NCBI GenBank assembly: GCA_013285915.1
Contig: JABDGS010000021.1
Span: 1-45,980 of the forward strand
Origin: Bacteroidota bacterium
GTDB taxonomy: Bacteria; Bacteroidota; Bacteroidia; Chitinophagales; Chitinophagaceae
Direction of reading: 5' to 3'
Length of the DNA: 45,980 nucleotides
Shown here: in pieces, positions 9,563 to 18,220 of the stretch
Layout of the letters: each line of letters opens with the position of its first letter
Position numbering within the stretch: the first letter of the stretch is position 1
Translations under genes and position numbers: made by a program
The notes under the pieces: generated by a model
Databases searched by the model: none
Told to the model about the DNA's origin: nothing
Seen by the model: only the letters and a program-made list of their open reading frames with translations

Positions 9563-10483
9563 CTAATTTTTAAACAATAACAGCAGTTGAGTTAGTTTTT
9601 CTTTCAGTATTTTCCTGTCAACAATAAAATCAAGAAAACCGTGCTCTAATAAAAATTCGCTGCGCTGAAAACCTTCAGGCAGATCTTTTTTAATGGTTTC
9701 CTTAATAACACGCGGGCCGGCAAAGCCAATAAGGGCACCGGGTTCGGCTATGTTTAAATCGCCTAACATACCAAAGCTTGCTGAAATGCCGCCAAATGTA
9801 GGATCGGTTAACAAGGATATATAAGGCAGTTTTGCATCGCTTAACTGAGAAAGTTTGCCACTTGTTTTGGCAAGCTGCATAAGGCTAAAAGCGCTTTCCA
9901 TCATACGTGCGCCACCGCTTTTTGATATAACCAGGAAAGGCAGCCTGTGTGCAAGGCAATAGTCAACCGCACGGCTGAATTTTTCGCCCATAACGCTGCC
10001 CAGCGAGCCGCCTATAAACTCAAAATCCATACAGGCAACTACAATATCGTTACCGCTTATTTTACCTGTCGCCACACGCATACTGTCCTTAAGGTCTGTT
10101 TTTGCATGTATTTCATCCAACCTTTTTTGGTAAGGCTTCAAATCGGTAAAATGCAAAAAGTCTTTACTGATGATATTATCAAAAAGCTCGTCGTAGGTCC
10201 TGTTGTCAAAAACAATATCGTAATATTCCTCGCTGCCAATACGGTGATGGTAGTTGCATTTAGGGCAAACAAAAAGGTTTTCCTTCAGTTCAGTTGTTGT
10301 ACATATATAGTTGCACTCAGGGCATTTGCTCCACAAGCCTTCTGGTGTTTCCTTTTTATCGGCTGTAGAAGTGGTAATACCCTTTCTAAAACGCTTATAC
10401 CATTTGCTCCGTTGCTCCGCAGCCGCAGTTTCCTCGCTCTCCTCACCTGATAAATTTGTATCAATATCCGCGTCTCTTTTCAT
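9563..10483 (-). CDS. accD: Acetyl-CoA carboxylase carboxyltransferase beta subunit
   Basis: 306 residues. A zinc ribbon with Cys54, Cys57, Cys73 and Cys76 precedes a crotonase-fold carboxyltransferase domain with the family motifs FEFIGGSLGSVMGEK, SGGARMMESAFSLMQLAKT and TDPTFGGISASFGMLGD. AccD pairs with AccA to move the carboxyl group from biotin on AccB to acetyl-CoA, giving malonyl-CoA for fatty acid synthesis. About 26 acidic residues precede the usual start of the family (KWYKRFRKGI); there is no later Met to use, so the extension seems real. Neither accA nor accBC is nearby. Confidence 0.97.
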   Translation of the reverse strand: MKRDADIDTNLSGEESEETAAAEQRSKWYKRFRKGITTSTADKKETPEGLWSKCPECNYICTTTELKENLFVCPKCNYHHRIGSEEYYDIVFDNRTYDELFDNIISKDFLHFTDLKPYQKRLDEIHAKTDLKDSMRVATGKISGNDIVVACMDFEFIGGSLGSVMGEKFSRAVDYCLAHRLPFLVISKSGGARMMESAFSLMQLAKTSGKLSQLSDAKLPYISLLTDPTFGGISASFGMLGDLNIAEPGALIGFAGPRVIKETIKKDLPEGFQRSEFLLEHGFLDFIVDRKILKEKLTQLLLLFKN

Positions 10484-10565
10484 ATTTGCTCATTGGGTTA
10501 TTGAAGATGGCAAAAATAAGGGAGTTTGGGCAATTACAGCTTTACGTGGGTAAGAGGCCGGATTT

Positions 10566-11057
10566 TTACTGCCGGTAATATTTTAACCTAACCTGGTAAA
10601 TTGTATCCCGGTAGTGGCGGGTATATGTTCCGTAAATATTGGCATACACTCCAGAGCCGCCCACAATGGGGAAGTTATGATCGGGCGGAATGGTATCACC
10701 CAGCGGCAGTTTAAACATACCTATGGCAGTTATATCACCACCGGGCAAATGAAAAACAGTGGTAGTTACGCAGTTATACAGTTTTGCTGAAGTATCAAGG
10801 TACATGCTGCTCAAAACATCCTGCATGCATGTTTTGTTGCGGGTAGCAGAATCATAGCAAGTAGCCGAGGCTTGTTCGATAATACCTGCGCTTAGTGGTT
10901 GCCCATTTATTGTTACCGGCTGGTTGTTGCTTGTTGAGTCTAACTGCTTGCTTATGTTTTGGTTGCTATAAGTTAGCGTTAATATTCGCGCGTTACCGGT
11001 GCATGCTGTTACCAAAACCGCAACACAAAAACCGGCTGCTGTGTGTAATAATTTCAT
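10566..11057 (-). CDS. Small lipoprotein with dirigent/allene-oxide-cyclase-like barrel
   Basis: 163 residues. The signal sequence ends in LVTAC, giving a lipidated Cys19. The rest is predicted beta. The C-terminal run PIVGGSGVYANIYGTYTRHY resembles the GGTGxYxxARG hairpin of the allene oxide cyclase/dirigent barrel superfamily, and the preceding GGDITAIGMFKLPLGD fits the strand before it. This is recognition by eye and the fold is an inference. It is the likely next gene upstream of accD on the same strand (82-base gap), with no functional link apparent. Confidence 0.7.
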   Translation of the reverse strand: MKLLHTAAGFCVAVLVTACTGNARILTLTYSNQNISKQLDSTSNNQPVTINGQPLSAGIIEQASATCYDSATRNKTCMQDVLSSMYLDTSAKLYNCVTTTVFHLPGGDITAIGMFKLPLGDTIPPDHNFPIVGGSGVYANIYGTYTRHYRDTIYQVRLKYYRQ

Positions 11058-11270
11058 GGCTATTGAATGTTTTGCAATTTAAATATTTACAAGCCACCTT
11101 TTTTGAAGACGTACTAAAAACAACCGGTTATTTGTTCGCGGTTTAATTTTATCAATTAAATTCTACCTTTTCTTAGAATTTATTCACTCTCTGAGTTAAA
11201 TTATAATACAAAATTAATTAATATACCTGTCCTTTTCTACTCACACATTTTCAAATTTGCCTAATAATTG

Positions 11271-11278
11271 TATCTTCG
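11271..11278 (+). promoter_or_regulatory. Candidate -7 element for fbaA
   Basis: TATCTTCG lies 23 bases before the fbaA ATG. It differs from the Bacteroidota TAnnTTTG consensus at one position. No well-spaced TTG -33 element stands out, so the call rests on the -7 match and its placement close to the start. Confidence 0.35.
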
Positions 11279-11300
11279 CCACCCAAACAAAAAATCAAAC

Positions 11301-12374
11301 ATGGCAAAATACAAAGCCGGTGTTCTGTTCGGCGATGAACTGGAAGCTTTATACGACGATGCAAAACAAAATAAATTTGCAATACCTGCAGTTAACGTGG
11401 TTGGTACAAACTCAGTAAATGCTGTGCTTGAAACTGCAGCAAAAGTTAACTCCCCGGTTATCATCCAGTTCAGCAATGGCGGTGCCCAGTTTTTTGCCGG
11501 CAAGGGAATGCCCAACGATAAGCTGCAGGCCAACATTATTGGTGGCGTTAGCGGCGCATTGCATGTGCACACCGTAGCGGAATATTATGGCGTTCCCGTT
11601 GTGTTACATACAGACCATGCGGCGAAGAAATGGTTGCCCTGGATAAGTGGTTTATTAGACCATGGTGAAGCTTTTAAAGCAAAAACTGGCAAGCCTTTAT
11701 ACAGCAGCCACATGCTTGATTTGAGTGAGGAGCCTATACATGAGAACATTGAAATTTCAACCGGATACTTTAAACGGATGAACGCTTTAGGCATGAGCAT
11801 TGAAATTGAGCTTGGTGTTACCGGTGGTGAAGAAGACGGCGTTGACAACAGCGGCGTTGAAAACTCAAAACTTTATACACAGCCCGAAGATGTAGCTTAT
11901 GCTTTTGATACATTAAGCCAGGTTGGCAAACGTTTTACTGTTGCTGCATCATTTGGCAATGTACATGGTGTATACAGCCCCGGCAATGTGGAACTGCGCC
12001 CCGAGATTTTAAAGAACAGCCAGGAATATATTGCAAAAAAACTTGGCCTGCCTGAAGGCAGCAAGCCTGTATATTTTGTGTTTCATGGTGGCAGTGGTTC
12101 GCCCAAACACCAGATAGCAGAAACACTTGACTATGGTGCAATAAAAATGAATATTGATACCGATATGCAATGGGCATTTTGGGAAGGCGTGTTGAAATAC
12201 TATCATAAAAATGAAGCATACCTGCAGGCCCAGCTTGGCAACCCTGACGGTGCAGAAAAACCCAATAAAAAATATTATGACCCACGCGTATGGCTGCGTA
12301 AAGGTGAGGATGTTTTTGTAAAACGCCTTGAAGAAGCTTTTACCGATTTGAATTGTATAGGGCGAAACGCATAA
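11301..12374 (+). CDS. fbaA: Class II fructose-bisphosphate aldolase
   Basis: 357 residues from the ATG at 11301 (MAKYKAGVLFGDE). It matches the E. coli FbaA (class IIA) branch: the zinc-ligand region VVLHTDHAAKKWLPWISGLLD, the SIEIELGVTGGEEDGVDNS segment, and FHGGSGS for phosphate binding. The enzyme interconverts fructose-1,6-bisphosphate with glyceraldehyde-3-phosphate and dihydroxyacetone phosphate in glycolysis and gluconeogenesis. It appears monocistronic: a candidate -7 element lies just upstream and a strong terminator begins 51 bases after the stop. Confidence 0.97.
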   Translation: MAKYKAGVLFGDELEALYDDAKQNKFAIPAVNVVGTNSVNAVLETAAKVNSPVIIQFSNGGAQFFAGKGMPNDKLQANIIGGVSGALHVHTVAEYYGVPVVLHTDHAAKKWLPWISGLLDHGEAFKAKTGKPLYSSHMLDLSEEPIHENIEISTGYFKRMNALGMSIEIELGVTGGEEDGVDNSGVENSKLYTQPEDVAYAFDTLSQVGKRFTVAASFGNVHGVYSPGNVELRPEILKNSQEYIAKKLGLPEGSKPVYFVFHGGSGSPKHQIAETLDYGAIKMNIDTDMQWAFWEGVLKYYHKNEAYLQAQLGNPDGAEKPNKKYYDPRVWLRKGEDVFVKRLEEAFTDLNCIGRNA

Positions 12375-12424
12375 CCACGATATTGACCACAATTTAACCT
12401 GATTTTACTATTAACTGATATTGT

Positions 12425-12460
12425 TATGGCGCCATTAAAAAGGGCGCCATAGCATTTTTT
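12425..12460 (+). terminator. Intrinsic terminator after fbaA
   Basis: A perfect 9-bp stem TATGGCGCC/GGCGCCATA (12425-12433 and 12443-12451) encloses a 9-base loop and is followed by GCATTTTTT. Confidence 0.85.
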
Positions 12461-12511
12461 GTGCGAAAAAAGTGCGTAAGCAAACAATATAAAATTTTGT
12501 AACTTGCATAT

Positions 12512-13054
12512 ATGACGGCTACAGCTAAAACATTTATTACACCACCACCGAGAACAGCAAAGGATATTTTTGAAATGCTGCCGGAAGGCACTTTAGCTGA
12601 AGTTATTGATAATACCGTATATATGTCACCACCACCGGAAACCGCCCACCAAAGAGTTTCAATAAGATTATCGTCCCTAATGTGGCTTTTTATTGAAGAG
12701 GAAAAAAAGGCAGGTATTTGCCTGGAAGCGCCCACCGGTGTTTACTTAGACGAAAATAACATTGTAGAACCTGATATACTTTTTGTAGCCAACGAACGGC
12801 TAAATATTGTAACAACAAAAGGCGTTGAAGGTGCGCCAGACCTTGTGATTGAAATACTTTCAACCAACCGCAAACATGACCTTGAAAAGAAAAAAGACCT
12901 TTACGAAAAATTTGGAGTGAAAGAATATTTTATAGTTGACCCTGAAACTAAGGATACATTTAGTTACTACCACGATGGCGAGAAATATACTCAGCAGGAA
13001 AATAAGAAAGGAAAAATAAGACCGAAACTGCTGAAGAAAACATTTAGCTTTTAA
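12512..13054 (+). CDS. Uma2 family (DUF820) PD-(D/E)XK nuclease-fold protein
   Basis: 180 residues. It shows the Uma2 layout: an EVIDNTVYMSPPP strand pair, the VEPDILFV motif, then GAPDLVIEILS with the following KKDLYEKFGVKEYFIVDPE. The PD...E.L...K pattern is that of restriction-endonuclease-like folds. Uma2 proteins are numerous in cyanobacteria and Bacteroidota; their cellular role is unsettled. The gene stands alone between two terminators' worth of intergenic space and has no methylase or transposase beside it. Confidence 0.88.
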   Translation: MTATAKTFITPPPRTAKDIFEMLPEGTLAEVIDNTVYMSPPPETAHQRVSIRLSSLMWLFIEEEKKAGICLEAPTGVYLDENNIVEPDILFVANERLNIVTTKGVEGAPDLVIEILSTNRKHDLEKKKDLYEKFGVKEYFIVDPETKDTFSYYHDGEKYTQQENKKGKIRPKLLKKTFSF

Positions 13055-13226
13055 ATTGCGTGCTCCATATTGTTAAAGCATAAAAAAGCCAATGACTCGC
13101 GGTTGCTGGAAAAATACTTTACTGCTATCGTTCACTGCCTCTTATCACGCTCCTTTTGTATTCTATCATAAAAAAATAATCTGTTGCAAAATGTTTTTTA
13201 GTTTGGCAGTCACCAAACACAACAAC

Positions 13227-14327
13227 ATGAAAAGAATCCTGGTTGCTGCAGCAATATTATCCGTTACTTGTTTACATGCCCAGCTGACTGTAACTCCAAA
13301 CGGGGGCAATAAAAAAGCCACTGTCGGCGAACGTATTGGCTTAACTGATGTTACTATTCATTATGACAGGCCGGGCGTTAAAGGCCGCGAAGGGAAAATT
13401 TGGGGCGATCTTATACAGGCCGGTTATAACGATCTTGGTTTTGGCAATACAACCAAGGCACCTTGGCGTGCAGGATCTAATGAAAACACCACAATAGAAT
13501 TCTCTACACCCGTAATGATTGAAGGCCAGCCTTTACCCGCCGGTAAGTATGCCTTTTTTATAGCGTATGATGCCAATGAGTGCACGCTTATTTTTTCAAA
13601 AAACAGCAGTTCATGGGGAAGTTTCTTTTACAACCCGGCTGAAGATGCACTGCGCGTAAAGGTAAAACCCGTATCAACAGACAAAAGTGTTGAGTGGCTG
13701 AAGTACGAGTTTACCAATGAAAAAACCGCGAGTGCAACCGTTAACCTGCAATGGGAAAAACTGGCAATACCCTTTACCATAAGTGTTGATCTACCGGCTA
13801 CACAGGTTGCGAGCTTTAGAAGCGAATTGCAAACAGACAAGGGCTTTTTGTGGGAAAGCTGGGCACAGGCAGCACAATGGTGCGCAGAGAACAATACAAA
13901 CCTCGAACAGGCCCTTGTATGGACAGATACTGCAGTGAGTACAAATTTTGGCGGTGACAGAAGCTTCCAGGCATGGAGCGCAAAAGCCCAGGTGCTTGAT
14001 AAACTTGGTCGCGCTGATGATGCAGCATCTGTAATGAAAAAAGCATTGCCTTTTGGTAATGAGTTTGAAGTGCACCAATACGGGCGGCAACTAATGGCAC
14101 AAAAAAAATACCAGCAGGCGGTGGAAGTTTTTAAATATAACTACCAGGCACACCCCAACAGCTTTACAACCCTGGCAGGGCTTACACGGGGCTATTCAGC
14201 AGCGGGTAATTACAGCGAAGCGTTAAAGTATGCGCAGCTTGCGTTGCCTTTAGCACCTAATGGCCCTAATAAAGCCATGATTGAAAACGCCATTGAAAAA
14301 CTAAAGCAGGGTAAAGATTTTAATTAA
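13227..14327 (+). CDS. Secreted DUF2911 protein with TPR-like tail
   Basis: 366 residues from the ATG at 13227, which directly precedes the signal peptide MKRILVAAAILSVTCLHAQ; the longer upstream frame is not credible. Residues about 20-170 are the DUF2911 beta domain (VTIHYDRPGVKGREGKIWG, PAGKYAFFIAY, WGSFFYNPAEDALRV). The C-terminal 150 residues form helical TPR-like repeats (AWSAKAQVLDKLGRADDA, KKYQQAVEVFKYNY, GNYSEALKYAQLAL). Found mainly in Bacteroidota; periplasmic, function unknown. A bidirectional terminator follows. Confidence 0.88.
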   Translation: MKRILVAAAILSVTCLHAQLTVTPNGGNKKATVGERIGLTDVTIHYDRPGVKGREGKIWGDLIQAGYNDLGFGNTTKAPWRAGSNENTTIEFSTPVMIEGQPLPAGKYAFFIAYDANECTLIFSKNSSSWGSFFYNPAEDALRVKVKPVSTDKSVEWLKYEFTNEKTASATVNLQWEKLAIPFTISVDLPATQVASFRSELQTDKGFLWESWAQAAQWCAENNTNLEQALVWTDTAVSTNFGGDRSFQAWSAKAQVLDKLGRADDAASVMKKALPFGNEFEVHQYGRQLMAQKKYQQAVEVFKYNYQAHPNSFTTLAGLTRGYSAAGNYSEALKYAQLALPLAPNGPNKAMIENAIEKLKQGKDFN

Positions 14328-14352
14328 ATACACCGGACGAGAAAGATAAAAT

Positions 14353-14390
14353 AAAAAGGATGGCAAAACACGCCATCCTTTTTTATTTTA
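14353..14390 (+). terminator. Terminator after the DUF2911 gene
   Basis: The 12-bp stem AAAAAGGATGGC/GCCATCCTTTTT (14353-14364 and 14372-14383) with a 7-base loop ends in a T run. Confidence 0.85.
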
Positions 14391-14483
14391 GGAATTAACA
14401 CAAGGTAAGCAGGGACCCTTGGTTGATTTTGCATTTGGGCCATTCTGCCCAATTTATTTTATATTGCCATACAAATACTAATA

Positions 14484-15161
14484 ATGGAAGAAACACTGGA
14501 GGAGAAACTTGAGGTTGACATCAGAAGGGAATTTCAACTTGAAAGGATGATATTGTTCAGCGATGCGGTTTTCGCCATTGTTATTACGCTAATGGCCATT
14601 GATATAAAAGTGCCGGAGGCGGAAAAAAAATATACGTCTGATGAATTGTTGCATCACGTTAAATTGCTAATACCAACTATACTTGCTTACGCCGTAAGTT
14701 TTGTTGTTATCGGCATTACATGGTACAGGCACCTGCAAATATTTGGCAGGTTAAAAGATTATGATAAAGGGCTGGTAATATGCAACCTTGTGTTACTGTT
14801 CTCAATAGGGCTCTTTCCTTTTGGTGCATCTATGGTTTCTCACCCAAATAATATCCTGCTTCCTTACATTATTTATTTTATCGTAACTATTTTAACAATG
14901 GGCTCGCAGAATTTTTTACACTATTATATTTTTTATATACGGCCAACCCTGCTGCACTCGCCGCCAACAGGTAATGAGCTGATAAAAGTAAAAAAGGGGA
15001 TGTTATTGGTGGCGGCTTTTTGCATAAGCATGGTTGTAGTAACAATATTGTATTACAGAATTGAAAACCCGGAAGCCAAGCCATTTGCCATGATGGCTTT
15101 ATTTTTGGTACCTATTTGTAAAAAAATTTTAGACCGAAAAATGAAGGTAAAAGAATACTAA
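14484..15161 (+). CDS. TMEM175/DUF1211 family potassium channel-like protein
   Basis: 225 residues. The family motif FSDAVFAI lies at residues 25-32 in the first transmembrane helix, followed by about five more helices. Prokaryotic TMEM175 proteins are tetrameric K+-selective channels in which this FSD motif lines the pore. The length matches the prokaryotic single-repeat type. A charged N-terminal tail and KKILDRKMKVKEY C-terminus are cytosolic. The rhodanese gene starts 19 bases later on the same strand. Confidence 0.88.
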   Translation: MEETLEEKLEVDIRREFQLERMILFSDAVFAIVITLMAIDIKVPEAEKKYTSDELLHHVKLLIPTILAYAVSFVVIGITWYRHLQIFGRLKDYDKGLVICNLVLLFSIGLFPFGASMVSHPNNILLPYIIYFIVTILTMGSQNFLHYYIFYIRPTLLHSPPTGNELIKVKKGMLLVAAFCISMVVVTILYYRIENPEAKPFAMMALFLVPICKKILDRKMKVKEY

Positions 15162-15180
15162 TTTTTATAAATATAACAGT

Positions 15181-15615
15181 ATGAGAAATGTATTTGTTTT
15201 TTGTATGGTATTAGCCGTTACCGTTACACAGCACACAAAAGGTTTCGCTCAAAACCCAATTAACTGGACGGCCGACCAATTAATGCAGCCTTCAACATTG
15301 GTAAAAAACATAAAGCAGCATAAAGACGTACCGGTTATATTGTGTATTGGGCCGGGCGCTGTTATTCCCGGTTCAGTTAATATTGGGCCGGTACACGATG
15401 CAGCAGGTATCGAAGCTTTTAAAAAAGTTATTGACAGCCTGCCAAAAAATACTGCTATTGTTATCTATTGCGGCTGCTGCCCGTTTGAACATTGCCCCAA
15501 TGTGCGGCCGGCTATAACAGCCTTAAAAGAAGCGGGTTTTACTAACTACAAATTGCTTAACCTGGAGCATAATGTAAAAGCAGACTGGATAGATAAGGGT
15601 TACCCTAAATTATAA
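15181..15615 (+). CDS. Periplasmic rhodanese-like protein
   Basis: 144 residues with a signal peptide ending near GFAQ (residue 24). A rhodanese fold follows, with the active loop YCGCCPFEHCPNVRPA carrying Cys97, Cys99, Cys100, Cys105 and Arg109. This Cys-rich loop is typical of a Bacteroidota subgroup and may handle persulfide or redox chemistry, possibly with metal. The gene is 19 bases after the TMEM175-like gene. Which Cys is the nucleophile cannot be told from sequence. Confidence 0.83.
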   Translation: MRNVFVFCMVLAVTVTQHTKGFAQNPINWTADQLMQPSTLVKNIKQHKDVPVILCIGPGAVIPGSVNIGPVHDAAGIEAFKKVIDSLPKNTAIVIYCGCCPFEHCPNVRPAITALKEAGFTNYKLLNLEHNVKADWIDKGYPKL

Positions 15616-15633
15616 TTCCGTGAGCAGTATTAT

Positions 15634-17199
15634 TTAAAAACATGCGCCCAGCCCTTTGGGTGGTGCCTGGTTTTGATTAAACGCTTTACCACCATTTTTA
15701 ATGCCGAACAGCATATATAAATCAAGCCCCTTATATGCAAGGCTGTCGTTAAGCAACAGTTGGTAATTAGTGAAGGTATTCAGTTGAGATGGTAGTGTGA
15801 CATTTGCATTACCCTCATTATTAAAAGGCGGCTTTACATTTAAACCAACAATTTTGCTGTTAAGTTTCTCCTGGTTGTAAGTATTTGCCCAGGCATTAAA
15901 GTTAAGTATGCCATCTGCGTTAAACGTAGTCTGCAGGCTGTACCAATCGTTGCCCATAAAAACATCTTTACCGGGCTTACCTTTTAGCAGCTCATTATTT
16001 GCCGTAAATATGTTGTTGTAAAATTTAAAGCCAGTGTGCTCACTTTCCTTATCATAACTTATTGCAGCCACCTGCGAATTATATATAACATTGTTATAAA
16101 ACAGGCAGTTTTTAAATTGATTGGTATCGCGTGAGCTATTCCAGATAAATATCCCCGCTTTAGCCGGTGACACAGCGCCATCTTCTTCACTTATATTAAA
16201 CCGAACAACGTTGTCATGCCAATTGCCCGCGCCCGCATATTGAAAAATGCCAAAGCCACTGCCCTGGTTTTGATATGACAGGCAGTATTGAATAACAGTA
16301 TTGGTAACCCCACCGTCAAGGTCAAAGCCACCACCATCACCACCACCGGCGGATGTTTTATTTGCGTATGATATGCAGCGTTGGATAATAACACTATCAG
16401 CCTCATAACACCATATACCAACCGGGCCGTTGCCTGTACGAGGCATATCCCAGCCATTGTTAGTAGCAGTTGAATTTTCAATAATAATATTTTTACAGTA
16501 ACCTGCAATAATACCGTTGCCGCTATGGTTTGTGAGGTTTGCCGGGTCGCCGGGATTGTTTTCAGCACTGCAGTTGTTTATGTGGATGTTATAGCAATTA
16601 TACTTGCCATAATCACCGGAAACAGAGATGCCCGCAAAACCATTATCGTGTGCCTTTACGTTATTTATTTCTACGATGCCAGATGCATAAACAAACAGCC
16701 CGGCTTTTTGAAAGCCGCTTACATCAATGCTGTCAATGGTTATGTTATTGCAGGTGTTTATTACTATACCATCTTTTATATTGCCTGTTTTACGGCCTGC
16801 ACCCACAACATGTATGTTAACTATTTTTATGTAGCTGCATTTATACAGCGTAATGGCATTGCTGTCTCCGCTATTAATTATGGCGCTGCCATTATTATAA
16901 GATGTAATAACAATCGGGCGTGTTTCTGCGGCGTTTATGCTGTCAATAAATACACTACCGTTAAATGTTTGGTCTCCATTAAAATAAACTGTATCGCCGG
17001 CAGCAAGGCGCAGGGTGTTTAATTTATTTATAGTTTTAAAAGGCAACGCTTGTGTGCCTGCACCGGAATCGTTGCCGGAGTTACTGAAATAGTACGTTTT
17101 GCCGGTTAATGCAATAGTGGTGTTCTTTTGCCCGCACCCATATATAAAAACAACCAGCAGCAGGTACAGCACAATAAACACATTCTTAAACTGCATCAT
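15634..17199 (-). CDS. Right-handed parallel beta-helix lipoprotein
   Basis: 521 residues. The signal sequence ends at FIYGC, giving lipidated Cys22. From about residue 40 there is the FSNSGNDSGAGTQALPFKTI entry seen in secreted beta-helix proteins, then many PbH1-type coils with Asn ladders (residues about 120-400, e.g. GIVINTCNNITIDSIDVSG). Such proteins are polysaccharide lyases or hydrolases, or surface binders. I see no diagnostic catalytic residues. It is directly downstream of the Nudix-type regulator on the same strand (6-base gap), hinting at regulation in a carbohydrate locus (inference). The start may be the first or second Met. Confidence 0.82.
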   Translation of the reverse strand: MMQFKNVFIVLYLLLVVFIYGCGQKNTTIALTGKTYYFSNSGNDSGAGTQALPFKTINKLNTLRLAAGDTVYFNGDQTFNGSVFIDSINAAETRPIVITSYNNGSAIINSGDSNAITLYKCSYIKIVNIHVVGAGRKTGNIKDGIVINTCNNITIDSIDVSGFQKAGLFVYASGIVEINNVKAHDNGFAGISVSGDYGKYNCYNIHINNCSAENNPGDPANLTNHSGNGIIAGYCKNIIIENSTATNNGWDMPRTGNGPVGIWCYEADSVIIQRCISYANKTSAGGGDGGGFDLDGGVTNTVIQYCLSYQNQGSGFGIFQYAGAGNWHDNVVRFNISEEDGAVSPAKAGIFIWNSSRDTNQFKNCLFYNNVIYNSQVAAISYDKESEHTGFKFYNNIFTANNELLKGKPGKDVFMGNDWYSLQTTFNADGILNFNAWANTYNQEKLNSKIVGLNVKPPFNNEGNANVTLPSQLNTFTNYQLLLNDSLAYKGLDLYMLFGIKNGGKAFNQNQAPPKGLGACF

Positions 17200-17205
17200 G
17201 GCTGG

Positions 17206-17922
17206 CTATTTACTTTTAAGACCATTATTTAATAACGACGGGGCAAAGTTTAGAAATGACTTAATACCCGCATCATATTTTTTTGCATCAACCTTGTAAT
17301 AAAATGCACCTTTTTTTGAGGAAAGTTTGTCTTTCTCCTTCAGCTTTACCAGCAGCTTTGTTGAGCGTACCTTGCGTGTAAAATTGCCTTTATCAAACTT
17401 TGTATCGTACATGCACTCATAAAGGTTTTGCAATTGCGGCAGCGTAAATTTTGCGGGCAAAAGCTCAAAAACCAGGGGATGTAATGCTGCTTTGTAACGC
17501 AGTTTTTCTTTTGCCAGTTCAACCATTTCATTGTGATCGAATATAAGGTGTGGCACTTCATTTATGTTAAACCATGCGGGGTGATAATCGTCACTCATCT
17601 GCTGTGTATATTTTTGAATATCGATCAACGTAAAAAAAGCAACGGAAGCTGTGCGCTCGTGTGTATCCCGTTTAGGGGCAGTAAAAGTGTGCAACTGCTC
17701 CATGTATAAACCATCGAGGCCGGTAAGTTCAGTGAGTACCCGTTTAGCCGCGTCCTCGGCACTTTCATTTTCGTGCACAAAGCCACCCACAAGGCTCCAC
17801 TGCCCTTTAAATGGCTCAAAAGAGCGCTGAATAACCAATAATTTCAAATCCTGCCCATCGTAACCGACAACTATACAATCAACCGCCAAAAGCATTCTTG
17901 TTTGCTGTGAGTACCTCCGCAT
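17206..17922 (-). CDS. Nudix-fold transcriptional regulator (NrtR/AraR-like)
   Basis: 238 residues. An N-terminal Nudix domain is followed by a winged-helix-like C-terminal half (LPQLQNLYECMYDTKFDKGNFTRKV). The Nudix box is G47-x5-E53-x7-R61 V L T E65 L T G L: the Glu after Arg and the second Glu of the EE pair are replaced by Val and Leu, so hydrolysis is probably lost. That pattern is known for NrtR-family regulators, including the Bacteroides arabinose regulator AraR, which sense sugars or ADP-ribose. Here it lies between a beta-helix lipoprotein and a divergent Gfo/Idh/MocA oxidoreductase. Confidence 0.85.
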   Translation of the reverse strand: MRRYSQQTRMLLAVDCIVVGYDGQDLKLLVIQRSFEPFKGQWSLVGGFVHENESAEDAAKRVLTELTGLDGLYMEQLHTFTAPKRDTHERTASVAFFTLIDIQKYTQQMSDDYHPAWFNINEVPHLIFDHNEMVELAKEKLRYKAALHPLVFELLPAKFTLPQLQNLYECMYDTKFDKGNFTRKVRSTKLLVKLKEKDKLSSKKGAFYYKVDAKKYDAGIKSFLNFAPSLLNNGLKSK

Positions 17923-18030
17923 GTACCAATGTTATTTTTGTGAATATAATAAGTTTCATTCAAAAACGAAAAACACTGTACTAACCGCAAGCGTAGTTTT
18001 GACAATTAAAAGTATACCTGCCGGGCGTTG

Positions 18031-18066
18031 TTTGTTATTATATTATAGCAGTTTCGCATATCTTTG
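18031..18066 (+). promoter_or_regulatory. Candidate promoter for the Gfo/Idh/MocA gene
   Basis: TATCTTTG at 18059-18066 matches the Bacteroidota -7 consensus TAnnTTTG exactly. TTTG at 18031-18034 could be the -33 box, although the spacer of 24 bases is at the long end. It lies about 155 bases before the start codon in the 298-base gap divergent from the Nudix-type regulator. Confidence 0.4.
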
Positions 18067-18220
18067 GTTACACACAACCTTCATACTATTATTGCCCCAT
18101 AGTTAAGTAAATGCTGAACTGAGCGTAGCAAGTAAAGATGCCATAAGATGCCACTGCCAGTAACACAATTTATTTAACCATATTAGTTTTTAAATTTTTC
18201 GATACTTAAAACACATTGCC

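Noticed and set aside
13092..13226. Upstream extension of the DUF2911 protein
   Set aside because: Cys/Phe-rich, no family similarity; the signal peptide begins at 13227.
16191..17022. Several frames antisense to or overlapping the beta-helix gene
   Set aside because: They are by-products of the Asn/Ile-rich repeats; only the lipoprotein frame has a signal and consistent fold.
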